Assembly: GCF_048128805.1 (NCBI RefSeq)
Contig: NC_136010.1
Span: 21,913,480-21,977,479 of the forward strand
Direction: 5' to 3'
DNA length: 64,000 nt
Source: Centroberyx gerrardi
Lineage: Eukaryota; Chordata; Actinopteri; Beryciformes; Berycidae
Of this stretch, positions 1 to 10,525 are shown piece after piece. How positions within the stretch are numbered: position 1 is the first letter of the stretch; the number at the start of each line of letters is the position of its first letter. A program made the position numbers and the translations under genes. The notes beneath the pieces are model-generated. The model did not search any database. It was not told the origin of the DNA and saw nothing but the letters and a program-made list of their open reading frames with translations.

Positions 1-1185
1 CCTCCCTCCTCGTCATCTTCCTCATCGACGGGCGAAAAGGACAGGGGTGCGTCTGGCAGCGCCCAGCCCTGGCATCCGGGCGGGAAAGGTGGCTCTGAGC
101 AGCAGCAGCCGCCCAACAACGAGGTGCACGCCCCAGCTAAGGTGTCGCTGAGCGAGTACCGGGCCAAGAACGCCGACGTCCTGGCCGCCCAAAAGAGGAA
201 GCTGGAGAACATGGAGGCCAGCGTAAAGAGGGACTACGCCAATGCTGCCCAGGCCCTCATCGGTCAGCAGCAGAGGAAGGAGAAGCACCATCACCAGCAG
301 TCCGGCTCCCACTCCCACTCTGGCTCCTCCTCCTCTTCCGACGTAACCAACCCCTCGCCCATCATTCTCAAAATCCCCTTGGAGAAGGAGAGGCACGACC
401 GCAGCTCCCTGAAGATGCGGTTCCCTCTGCCTGGGGGAGGCAGCAGCGGGCACAGTGGCGGCGGCAGCAGAGGGCAGGACCAGGATATTAAAGTTAGGAT
501 ACGGGTGCCTGAGAAGCAAAGGGGGAGTTCAGGAGAGGAGGGCAAGAGCAGGGACAAGCACCGGGAACGGTCTAACCACCACCACCACCATCACCACCAC
601 CACCATCATTCTTCCTCTAGTGGTGCCTCACTTTCCTCTTCACATAAACATTCATCTGGTTCCAGCGGGGTGGTAGGAAGCAGCAAAAAAGCCCCCGGCG
701 ACTCCTCTAGAACGAGCTCTTCGTCCTCTTCTTCCTCTTCCGCTTCTCGAAAGAGGACACACTCCCAGGACCCCACAGTAGGCTCGCACCCTCCCTCCAA
801 AGTAAGCAAGTCTTCTAGGAACGCCTACCAGCTCCCGTCCTTGTCTTCCTCCTCCGGGCACGCTCTGGGGCACGGTCCCGACATCCTCCCCGCCCTGGGC
901 CTTCCCCACCACCAAGGGAGCTTCTCGCACTCCAAAGGGGACAAGACGGACACTAACGGACACAACGCAACAGGCGGAGGCCAGTCAAATGAGTACCAGG
1001 ACACTTTTGAAATGCTAAACTCTCTGCTGAGTGCCCAGGGGGTCCAGCCATCCCAGCCGCCCATGTTTGACTACCGATCCCAATATGGGGAGTACCGGTA
1101 CAGTGGTGGCTCCAGGGGGAGCAACCCCCGGCCCCCGCCCCTGCCTTCGGAACCGCCTCCCCCGTTGCCGCCGTTACCCAAATGA
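1..1185 (+). CDS. ccnt1: Cyclin T1, C-terminal part (last coding exon, 5' end outside window)
   Basis: The frame is open from base 1 to the TGA at 1183-1185, about 394 residues. Cyclin T1 pairs with CDK9 as P-TEFb, which phosphorylates the RNA polymerase II CTD to release paused polymerase in the nucleus. The cyclin boxes are upstream of the window. What is here is the disordered C-terminal half: a basic segment with EYRAKNADVLAAQKRKLENM, an 11-histidine run at 577-609, long Ser tracts, the segment LLSAQGVQPSQPP, and a terminus ending PSEPPPPLPPLPK. The terminal motif and the His-rich region match vertebrate CCNT1 as recalled; CCNT2 lacks this ending. In this family the His-rich region promotes phase separation and CTD engagement. 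kansl2 follows on the same strand, as in human. The exact 5' border of this exon is not visible. Confidence 0.95.
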   Translation, partial: PPSSSSSSSTGEKDRGASGSAQPWHPGGKGGSEQQQPPNNEVHAPAKVSLSEYRAKNADVLAAQKRKLENMEASVKRDYANAAQALIGQQQRKEKHHHQQSGSHSHSGSSSSSDVTNPSPIILKIPLEKERHDRSSLKMRFPLPGGGSSGHSGGGSRGQDQDIKVRIRVPEKQRGSSGEEGKSRDKHRERSNHHHHHHHHHHHSSSSGASLSSSHKHSSGSSGVVGSSKKAPGDSSRTSSSSSSSSSASRKRTHSQDPTVGSHPPSKVSKSSRNAYQLPSLSSSSGHALGHGPDILPALGLPHHQGSFSHSKGDKTDTNGHNATGGGQSNEYQDTFEMLNSLLSAQGVQPSQPPMFDYRSQYGEYRYSGGSRGSNPRPPPLPSEPPPPLPPLPK

Positions 1186-3775
1186 GTTCCTTATCAGGGG
1201 ATGCGTTATGTACATTGTACCTGCCATCACAAACATCATCCTTGTTACATAAAGCATTACACGATGATTTTTGGACTCCCTTTTAAATGTTTGTGATCAT
1301 GTGTTGTGGGTTTCAGCTTGACAGCAGAGAAATGTACTTCTGACATAATTGAGTTTTCTTTTTAACCTCTTTTTACAGATTTTTTTTTTTGATTTGGGGC
1401 AATAATGAGAGGCTTGAAAAGCTTGCAAAATAGAAAAAAATATTTACGGGAAAAAGTGTAAATAATATTTTTGATGTTATCGGTTTTGTATTGTAAACTC
1501 AAATGAAATGTGATGATGGGACCTGGCATTTTTGCCATCACTGTTTTGGAGGAAGTCAGACATTGTCTTGAAATCATGAGGAAGCTGAAACTTATTTGCA
1601 TCACATATCACTTGTTAAGTCTTGCTAGCGATTGTCTTTTTATAATGTTTTTATAGTATATTATTTATTAATTGAATGCTTTCAAGGAGCACAGTCCCCT
1701 TTTTAAAAAAAGGTCTCCCCTCTACGCTGTGTCCTTTTTGGGCAGAGGGATATTTTTTCCTCAAGACTGTACTGGCTAGTTTGAGAACGCATGTCTCCAA
1801 AGCCATGTTTGAAATATTGTTTTTTTTTGTTTTTTAAACTACCGTAACCTCAGAAACGTAGGTGACGACGACCCCTCCCCCCACCCCTCACAGTTTTGTC
1901 AATACTTTTTTTTTTTTTAATTATCTGCATTATTTGGTGAACTGTTGTACAAATATTGTAAAATGTTTAAAACGAACATAAAATATTTTTACATTTTGTT
2001 ATGAAAATTACAAAAAAATGATGTAAATTAAGGAAGCTTGTACTTTTGTTTTTAGATTTTGAGTGTTGCAGTCATTGTTTTAAATGGTTGTAAAAAATGT
2101 CAATACTCAAATAATTACACTAATGGACAAAGTTCATACCAAGGATGTTTGTCTATGGTTCATAAAACATATCTAGAGGGTATGGCTACAATGAAGGAAT
2201 TGCCAACATAAATATCCCACTACAGTGAACGTATGAGGTGCTTCTGGCATGGAGTTTGTCCTGCAAATTCCTACTATTATTATTTTCTACATACTGATTA
2301 AACATACTGATGAGTCGCCCCACAGCCATGCTGGAGACAAGAGCCCACACCATCACACAGCCGGCATCATGGAGGGAAGTCTTTATGCTGGTGTTTTCTT
2401 TTTGTTGACCATACCCAGCACATGGTATCCTACAAAGTATTCACCATACACATTCTCAAAGAATAATAATAGGCCAGTGTGTCTTTGGTTGTTTTGAACC
2501 AGTCATGCTGTGTGATTTCCTTTGCTGTCTGTTATGGTAGTCTTTCATTTATGCATTTTTACGTGACATTATGCATCTCACATTATTATTCCTTTTTGGG
2601 GAAGATTTTAGATGTGTAAACCCCAGTGTACACCTGTTAGTTCATGCCGGTTTGATTTAATTATGTTAAAACTGTCTTCTTACTCCATACTCGTTGCACC
2701 TGCAATCTAACTTGATGGATTTCCAGCTAGAGATTTTTGTCCAGTGAATTAATCCATCCATAAGCCAGGATCCATCAAAAATGTTTGCTTGTGCCCTTTG
2801 GTTGTGGAAACCACACGTGGTAAACAGGTTATTGACGTACCTCCACTAACATGAGAAGTATAATACTGCCTAATTCATTTGAATTCATGTTTGAAAAGTA
2901 TTTGAGCTAAATTGTGAGAGAGGTGCTGTTCGTAGGCAGGAGAATCAGGTATCATCTGTACATTTGATTCATGTAAAGCTTTATATGGATTTGATTGTAT
3001 GGTATCACTGCTCTTAACCTGCTGTGGATTGTGATATTTTTTTTCTCTTTTCCTTTTTTTTTTCAGTTTTTGAAATCAAGAAATGATTGCTTTAGGGGAA
3101 GTTCACAGTAATGCATTACAACAAATCAGTAAAACCATTGTAATATATTTTTAAGGTTCCCTTGATATATAAAATATTTGCTCAGATGACAGCTCTTTGC
3201 TCAGGCAGCAGAGGTTTAGAGATATGAGTTGATCCTTCAACTCTCCGTTGTCACTGAGAAACAGGTGAGAAACATTAAGTGCACTGAATATTTATCTCAG
3301 ATTGCCTAAAATGCAATTGACTCAAAGTGTTACATTTATAATTGTTAGACTATTAGAATAGATGCACACTATATCATTACTATGTTTGAAAATGGTTTCT
3401 ATTATGATTTGGACAAATCTTCCAACTTAAGTATTAATGAATTCTCTATAAATACGCTGTGAGACAGACTAAGGAAGTCATACTAAAGCTTTTTTGTCAG
3501 GAATTATTTCAAAATAAGCCTAGGTGTGAGGGAAATGGAAGACACTCATGCAACCTAACAATGCAAAATCACATAGCTACAGCTCTTATCAGCATCCAAG
3601 TTTCATATTTTATCACATCTTGATGTTTAGTGTTTTTAGTGACACTCAGGTCTGGAATTGAATCATTTTGGGATCTTGTTTCAGTTAAAAGGTTGTTATT
3701 TGTGAACACTGTTCTTTTGATATAATGTGGTCGCTTTAATCCCATGTCAATAAATATTTTAAGAAAATGCTCCTT
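1186..3775 (+). other. ccnt1: Probable 3' UTR of ccnt1
   Basis: About 2.6 kb of AT-rich, T-run-rich sequence follows the ccnt1 stop, with no supported coding exon. A clear AATAAA at 3749-3754 is the best candidate for the distal poly(A) signal. Earlier AT-rich stretches near 1976 could serve shorter transcripts. Long 3' UTRs are usual for CCNT1. The end is inferred, not shown by transcript data. Confidence 0.55.
3749..3754 (+). terminator. ccnt1: Candidate poly(A) signal AATAAA of ccnt1
   Basis: This is a canonical AATAAA about 2.6 kb after the ccnt1 stop and about 150 bases before the GC-richer kansl2 promoter area. No later AATAAA precedes the next gene's probable first exon. Confidence 0.45.
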
Positions 3776-3879
3776 GCCTCACATACGTTTATTTCTATAA
3801 ACTTCTTTAGTGCAGTAGTAATGACTTGAGAGTCACATCAAGACGTATAAAAGCTTGTCACTACATTGATTGACAACTT

Positions 3880-4290
3880 GATTGGCTACTAAAATGTTTT
3901 GAACGCTGGCGTTTCCACCAATGAAAACTCAGAGTGGGCGGGCTCAGCTTGTCACTGCAGTGGCTGTGCTTGGGGAATGCGGGAAAAACGACGCAGTGTG
4001 CTTCAGGAGCTAGGCTTGGCCGGACGGCAGGGAAGAAGGTAAGCAGTTATCAACTGAAAAGGATGAGCTATGTTCATTTTCTGACATTGACACATTTCGG
4101 TAATATCGAGAAAGACGACTGCGTGTCGTCACCAGTCAGTAAAACACTCTTCTTAGCCACGATTTGTGAAAATTAGCTGTTAGCTAATATTAGCAACTGC
4201 TAAACAAAGATGGCGACAACACAACCAACAGAGTAAGCTGCCGTGACGCAGTACAAAGAGGCGGGCCTCAGCCCAGTGGCGCCTGGTAAG
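3880..4290 (+). promoter_or_regulatory. kansl2: Probable kansl2 promoter and non-coding first exon(s), with YY1-like site
   Basis: GC-rich sequence here separates the AT-rich ccnt1 3' UTR from the kansl2 coding exons. AAGATGGCGAC at 4207-4217 is a strong YY1-type motif, common just inside TATA-less housekeeping promoters. Two good donors could end non-coding first exons: GAAG|GTAAGC after 4038 and CCTG|GTAAGA after 4285. Either could splice to the acceptor before 4999. Alternative first exons are inferred; the true start site cannot be fixed from sequence. Confidence 0.5.
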
Positions 4291-5005
4291 ATTTTGCCTG
4301 GATAGCGAGGTGCACCCCTACCACCATTACATTAATTAAAGTAACTTGTGCCAGTGTAATCAGGCGTAAGCAGCTTTGTCAAAGTTCATTGTTAGTAACA
4401 ATTTTAGCCTGTGACGAAGTTGATGAGTGCCGAATCTGAAATATGCTAACGTTACCTGACCTGTACGTCACCCATGCTTTGCTGCTACCTGCTTTTGTTG
4501 ACGTTATCACCCCGTTTCATCCAACTTGCATCAGCTGCTTCACACAGTGATTATTTGTGCGCTCCACACTTTATGAGTTAATTACCTTTTATCTCCTTTT
4601 GCATCCTGCTTATATAAAATTGGGACACTGTAATATCCTCTCTGACCTTTGGAGTCACAGAACTTGGGCTGTTGTGATTGCAGAACTAGATGAGCCACGT
4701 GGCTTTCTGTAATGAGGGCAGGTGTTAATCCCTGGCCTAATGCTCTGCCTGCAATGATATACTTTGAGGGCTGCACAGATTTGGCCTTGATGTTTGTTTT
4801 TACATATGAACTGCAGTCACTGTGGTTTTAGCCTGTCCATATACCTCGCCCCTGGGCTCTGCAGATGGGAACTACTATATGCCAGCACAAGCAGCTGGCA
4901 TATGGTGGGAAAACGGACAGGAAAAGCTATTTGTTCTATCCCCTGAATGTTTACTCAGTAGCGCTAACATTATATCTTTCAAACCCTTTGTTTTTCAGAT
5001 TTGCA

Positions 5006-8000
5006 ATGAACAGGATACGGATCCACGTTCTGCCGTCGAGCCGGGGCCGGGTGACCCAGACGGCCCGTCCCCAGGAGCCTCAGGCCTGCTCCTTCACCCA
5101 GAGACCGTGCTCTCAAGCTCGCCTGGACGGCCTGGAGTTCTGCATCAAACACATCCTGGAGGACAAGAACGCCCCCTACAAACAGTGCAGCTATGTCTCT
5201 ACCAAGAACGGCAAGCGCTGCCCCAGCGCTGCTCCGAAGGTGGAGAAGAAAGATGGGTGGGTGGAAGTCAGCATTTCAGATGATTTTATAATGGTTAGAA
5301 ACAGGTACATTGAGGTTTTAAAAGAATGTAAGTTTTAACCCATCTCTTACTGATTTAGATTTAGTTGAAATGTTGTGATCTTTGCTTTGTCCAAATACTG
5401 TCTCTCAGATAATAGACAAACACACAGAGGTTAGGAGGCGCACACACTAGATAGTCGTAAACAGATCCAAGCAAATCAGAGCAGTGCAGCTTTCTGACCT
5501 GTCTCCATCTTCCATCCCCTTGTCTGTTCATCAGAGTGACGTTCTGTGCAGAGCATGCTCGAAGGAACGCCATGGCTCTGCGAGCTCAGATGAGAAAGGC
5601 GTCCCCCGGTCCGTCCCCAGAGGCACTACTGTCTCAACTCAGTGGATACAGTCGTGCAGAAACGCACAGCCTTGACGGAGGCCGCAGTGAAGCTAGCCGC
5701 ATTCTAGGTAAATGGTCTTGTTCAGCCTGGGAAATAAATTGTCGACAGTAGAGGGATCAGGATATTCTCTTGCACGGGGAAGCAATGTGGATAATTTGGC
5801 ACTAGTTTTGTGTGCATTTATGGCCTGGGAAAACTGATTGGCGTATTCTTGTTTTGTGCTGTATTCCACTGGTCAGATGAGGACAGTTGGAGTGAGGAGG
5901 AGCAGGGTCCCCTGGTGCTGGACCAGACATGGAGAGGAGACCCGGACAGTGAGGCTGACAGCATCGACAGCGATCACGAGGATCCCCTGAAGTACGCCGT
6001 CTTATCTGTCACATTTATTTTAGACAATTAAATTTTTTCGGATAAACTAAACTTTGTCAGCTGTTATTATCAATGAGGACACTTTTATTTTGTGGCATGG
6101 AAAAATTGATTGGGGTATTTTCCTCTTGTGGTATATTCTACATCTAAAGTTGAACTCCAGTCTTGATGGCATAGCTTAGACATCTGTTATTACTCCAGTG
6201 CATTTCCTAATTTTCGATTTACCAGAGTTCATTATCTCAGATTCATAGATCCACTTTGTGACTGCAGGCTCAGACCTTCATCTATTTGCATGAAGCAAGC
6301 TTTGCATTGGCCTCAATCCAAGTTTCTGTAGTCAGACTATGTGGAGCTTGACTGAAACATTGGGCCAAGCTGTGAGATGACCTGTTTTGCTAATAGTTGC
6401 TAATTGTGATATTTTGTCCTGTGCTATTGCAGACATGCAGGAGTGTACACAGCAGAGGAGGTAGCGCTCATCACCCGAGAGAAGCTCATCAGGCTCCAGT
6501 CTCTCTACATCGACCAGTTCAAACGCCTGCAGCACCTGCTGAAGGAGAAGAAGCGCCGATACCTGCACAGCCGCAAGGTGGAGCACGAGACTCTAGGTAA
6601 AGACACATTATTGGTTACTGATTTAGCATGTTCGGCTTTGTTTACCTAGCTGATAACAGTTCCCCCTTTTGGATGTCATCCCTCTCCCTTTTCCATTCAC
6701 AAGGCCATGACCCCACAGCCCTCAATGATGTCTGTGTTTGTTTATGTTAATGACAGGGAGCAGTCTGCTGACGGGGCCCGAGGGACTGTCCATGAAGGAG
6801 AGGGAGAACCTGAAGAAGCTCAAAGCCCTGCGTCGTTACCGTCGCCGGTACGGCGTGGAGGCCCTGCTGCACCGGCAGCTCAGGGAGAGGAGGCAGGCTG
6901 TCACAGAAGGAGCTCCTCAGGTGTGCCTCCATAGCAGCTGGTGGTCATTGAAACTTCACTCACTTATGTTTCATTGATCATCAGCTTGAACTGTAGTGCC
7001 TGCAGTAGGCTCTTTCAGTATACTGACTATAAAATGGCAAAGTTGGTAAATTATTCTCCAACATGAGTAAACTGGAAATGCCAGGATGGTCTTTATTGTT
7101 TCCATGTTTGTTAGAGTAGACATGGTAAACATTTTGATTTTGAAAATAGAAGAAAGCCCTGTCCAAAATGCTGTGTGACTGAAGTGATGGTAAAATTAAC
7201 CAGTCACTCGAATGTGATACTGGACACATATCAGCATGTGGGCTTTAGCATGCTTTGAATGTAGAAGGTTGATGTTATCGTCAAGCATGCTAATTTTCAC
7301 ACAATGGAACTGTCCACAGCACAGGGGATGGGGATAGTATGTACTGTTGGGGTTGAGTTTGTACTCAACATCTTTTGAGCTCAGGACTTGGCACAATGGA
7401 ATCTAGATTTGAAAACCCCCTCCCCAGCATACCAGGCAAACACTCAAAAGAAACCAAAATGATTTTACCTAATGTTTACAGGTCTTTTCCTCCTGATCAT
7501 TTTGTGGCATCCAAGAACTGCAGTCTCATGATTTTCTTTATGTGCTTAGTAAATCCTAGTTGTTTAGGATGACCAAAGTGATAAATCAGCATCCCTTTGA
7601 AGCTTCAGTCAGGGTTATGCCGTGGTTAACTAATGAAATTTCTTGCCTTGATTTGTTGTTTTGACCTCATCTAACAAGGGTTTTCTCTGTTGTAGCCACA
7701 CACAAGAACGATGTATGAGAAATGTATCTCCTTTGTGGAGGGCACCCGCTGCGCCAATCCCTGCCTGCCTATGACCCGACACTGCATCGCACGTATCCTC
7801 AGTGATGTGTTCAACATGGGTTTGTTTGAATAAACCTACAAGAGCGTCGTCCATTTTCATCCAAGAAACCACAGATGTGTCTTGTTTGAAATGAAAAACA
7901 GATAGAACATGTTTGCCTTTGAACTTGCAAGTTGAAACTGAACTGTTTACCACTTAGTATTTATGGTCGTAACCTATTTTCACAGTTGAATTTCAGGCTA

Positions 8001-10119
8001 TACTGGAAATGGAGATTATCTATTCGTTCAAACTCTCCTTCACCTTTCTCTCTTGACTCATATTCAACTTGGCCCTGATCAAGATTGGCAGCTTGCAGTA
8101 GCTGTTGGTTTCAAACAGAGCCGACATCAAGTCCTTCCTGTGGTCTGTTGGTTTTCCCCAGAGTTACAAAGGGGATAATCAATTCAGTCGGAAGGGACAA
8201 AATCCCTTTCTTCACTTGAACCCCAAATCATTTAGTGCAGACACACCCTCAATCTCATGCTGCCCATATTGTTTCGCTTACAACAGTATTTACATTGTGG
8301 TTCTCTCTGTATCAGTTAAGAACAACAAAATGGCTGTTATTGCAAGTACTGAGTTTTGTATTATTGTAACTGCCAAGTTAGTTGGAAACTGATTAAACAG
8401 TGTTCAGAAAACAGTTATATTGTGAACAAGCCATACAAACCCTACTAAATAGCTGTGCTCAGAGAAAAAGCACAAACTCATTGTACGAAATCATTCAGCC
8501 CTATCATTTATACAGTCAAGCTTTTTGCAACTAAACAACAAGAAGCCTTATGTTGAGCAATAATTACAGTAAGCTTATTTGGATGGAGATAATTGTAGTA
8601 CTTGCAATAATACTCAATTATTTGTGCAACTAGTACTATAATGCCATAAACATGAACCATAATCCCCTGCTCAGCATTCTGTTTTACTTTTGAGACGGAA
8701 GTTGTTTCTCTCTCGCTATTCGATGACATTTTTTTTTTTTGTGACGACATTGCTTTCTGCATCGCTACATGTGGTCATGGTCCTTGACAGTAAGACACTC
8801 AGACATCTACCAGGACAGCAATCAGGTGCTGTTCAAGATGTGTCCGGGCTTGAAGGATGTCCCGTGCGACCGCACCGTGCACATGGGCCAGTCCGAAGAG
8901 CCCCGCTGCCCGCTCCACCTCACCCTGCCTCCCCCCATGTACCAGCCTGAGCAGGAGCCTCCGCCGCAGGAGCAGCTCACCCCCGCAGCCAAAGACATGT
9001 ACCTGAGTGCAGCGGAGCTTCAGCCCACAGAGAGCCTGCCGCTAGAGTTCAGTGATGTACGTTGGAATGTCCCCCCCCCCCTTCTCCACTGTATATGCGC
9101 CGTAATAATCTCACTTGACTGTGAGATACTTCAACCTTCAAACACTGCTGTAAAGGTTCACAAATCCTCATTCTGTAGTTTGGTCCTCAGACTTAAGTTT
9201 TGGTCTGTAGCCTATAGCTGGCTTCCTTGTTTACTTTGTGGTTTGATTTTGATTCCTTTTTGAAGTGACTTTGACTTTTTCTGGCCAGTGGTGTACTCCC
9301 AAGTCACACAGTTTCCCCAACTGTCTTGATGTCTGTTGATACGCAAATGGTGCACAAGCACACCTCATAGATCTACACATTAACCCCCCCACTGACGCCT
9401 ACATGTAGGGATGTGATTATAAATGCAAACAAGCAGGGAAATGCTCATTTCCCCTTAGACATGAGTAGGAGTTGTGTGTCCAGCAAACCTGATGCATGTC
9501 CTCCCCCTGTCACGTAGGACCTGGATGTGGAAGGGGACGGTATGCAGGGCCCCCCGTCCCCCCTGCAGTTTGACACGGCCCTGGCCTTGGAGGACCAGAC
9601 CATCAGAGCCATTGCCGAGGCTCCCATGGACATCCTGACCGGAGAAGACCCGGACCAGGTCGACCTGGACGCCTCAGGACAGGAGCTGTCGGAAAGGGAT
9701 GTGGACGCCATCATGGACGACCAGGTAAACTCGTCTTTGACACCCTGGATCTTTAAGTTGGCCAAAGCAGGATGTACAGTTTGCTTGCAAAGAAGTCAGA
9801 TAAGCAAGTCATAATAGGAAACAATTATTTGAGTGTGTTTACACATTCTTATATGTTGGGTAATGTGTTTGTCATGGTTGCAATTTCTACATATTTGTCA
9901 TGTCAGAGTACGGACATTGACAAAGCATTCTTTTGGTTGAAAATTATAGCTTCAGACAAAGTGGCAATGGTTGAGCGTCTGTACTACCAGCAGTAAAGTT
10001 ACTGTCTTAACTCCTGTTCTTCCATCTAGGTTGTGTCGGAGGTGGTGGGAGGGGAAGAAGACGCCACTGAGAATTCACTCCAAGACATGGACGCTGCTGC
10101 AGTGGATGCTCCTAGATGA
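5006..10119 (+). CDS. kansl2: KAT8 regulatory NSL complex subunit 2 (complete, 9 coding exons)
   Basis: Coding exons: 5006-5256, 5535-5707, 5877-5991, 6433-6596, 6757-6920, 7696-7792, 8791-9056, 9518-9724, 10030-10119. They total 1527 nt, or 508 aa, against about 492 in human. The first exon begins at acceptor TTTTTCAG (ends 4998) and the start ATG is 8 bases in ([10 protein letters not shown]). KANSL2 is a scaffold subunit of the nuclear NSL complex, which carries the H4 acetyltransferase KAT8/MOF. Two Cys/His clusters of the zf-C3Hc3H type are visible: residues about 28-95 ([36 protein letters not shown]) and about 300-375 ([26 protein letters not shown]). Between them lie acidic EDSWSEEEQ and basic [12 protein letters not shown]. 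The C-terminus is acidic. The exon 7/8 join (7792 to 8791) is the only frame-keeping choice I found; it gives [16 protein letters not shown], slightly longer than human. Confidence 0.95.
5818..6142 (+). repeat. Imperfect local duplication across a kansl2 exon acceptor
   Basis: About 53 bases at 5818-5870, directly before the acceptor of the exon at 5877, recur at 6090-6142 in the next intron. Shared blocks include TGATTGG, GTATT and GTATT(C/A)(C/T)AC in the same order, roughly 75-80% identical by eye. The second copy lacks the acceptor. Confidence 0.6.
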
Positions 10120-10525
10120 GAAGCTCAACCTCTGCTCCCTTATCTAAAGAACAAGATGTTTAATTTCCATAGACTGATGTTGAGTCGACCTTACAGCCGA
10201 GCTGGATCTACAGTGTAGATCGCCTTCAGAGGGATGACTATCATATCCAAGCCTTTTCAGACCATTGCCAGTAGACTGTTAGAGTATTCATTCATTCATT
10301 CATTGTAATTCTAATTGTCATCTTCGGTGTATTTATTTAATGTTTCCATTGTCAGTCCAGTTTTAATTGCCTTACACTTATTTGTTCCTAGCCACCTTGT
10401 CGCTGGTTTCTCACTCTTGCATCAGTTTGTCCAGTTTGTCTGTTAATAAAAGATGGTGCGCCCTTCTCATCTCTTTTGTGTGAATGTTCAATAAGCCATC
10501 CATAAATAAACTATTTTATGATACA
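10120..10525 (+). other. kansl2: kansl2 3' UTR with two poly(A) signals
   Basis: Sequence from the TGA to about 10525 contains AATAAA at 10445-10450 and again at 10504-10509, so two closely spaced cleavage sites are likely. A short ATTC tandem run lies near 10288-10303. No coding exon is seen. Confidence 0.65.
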
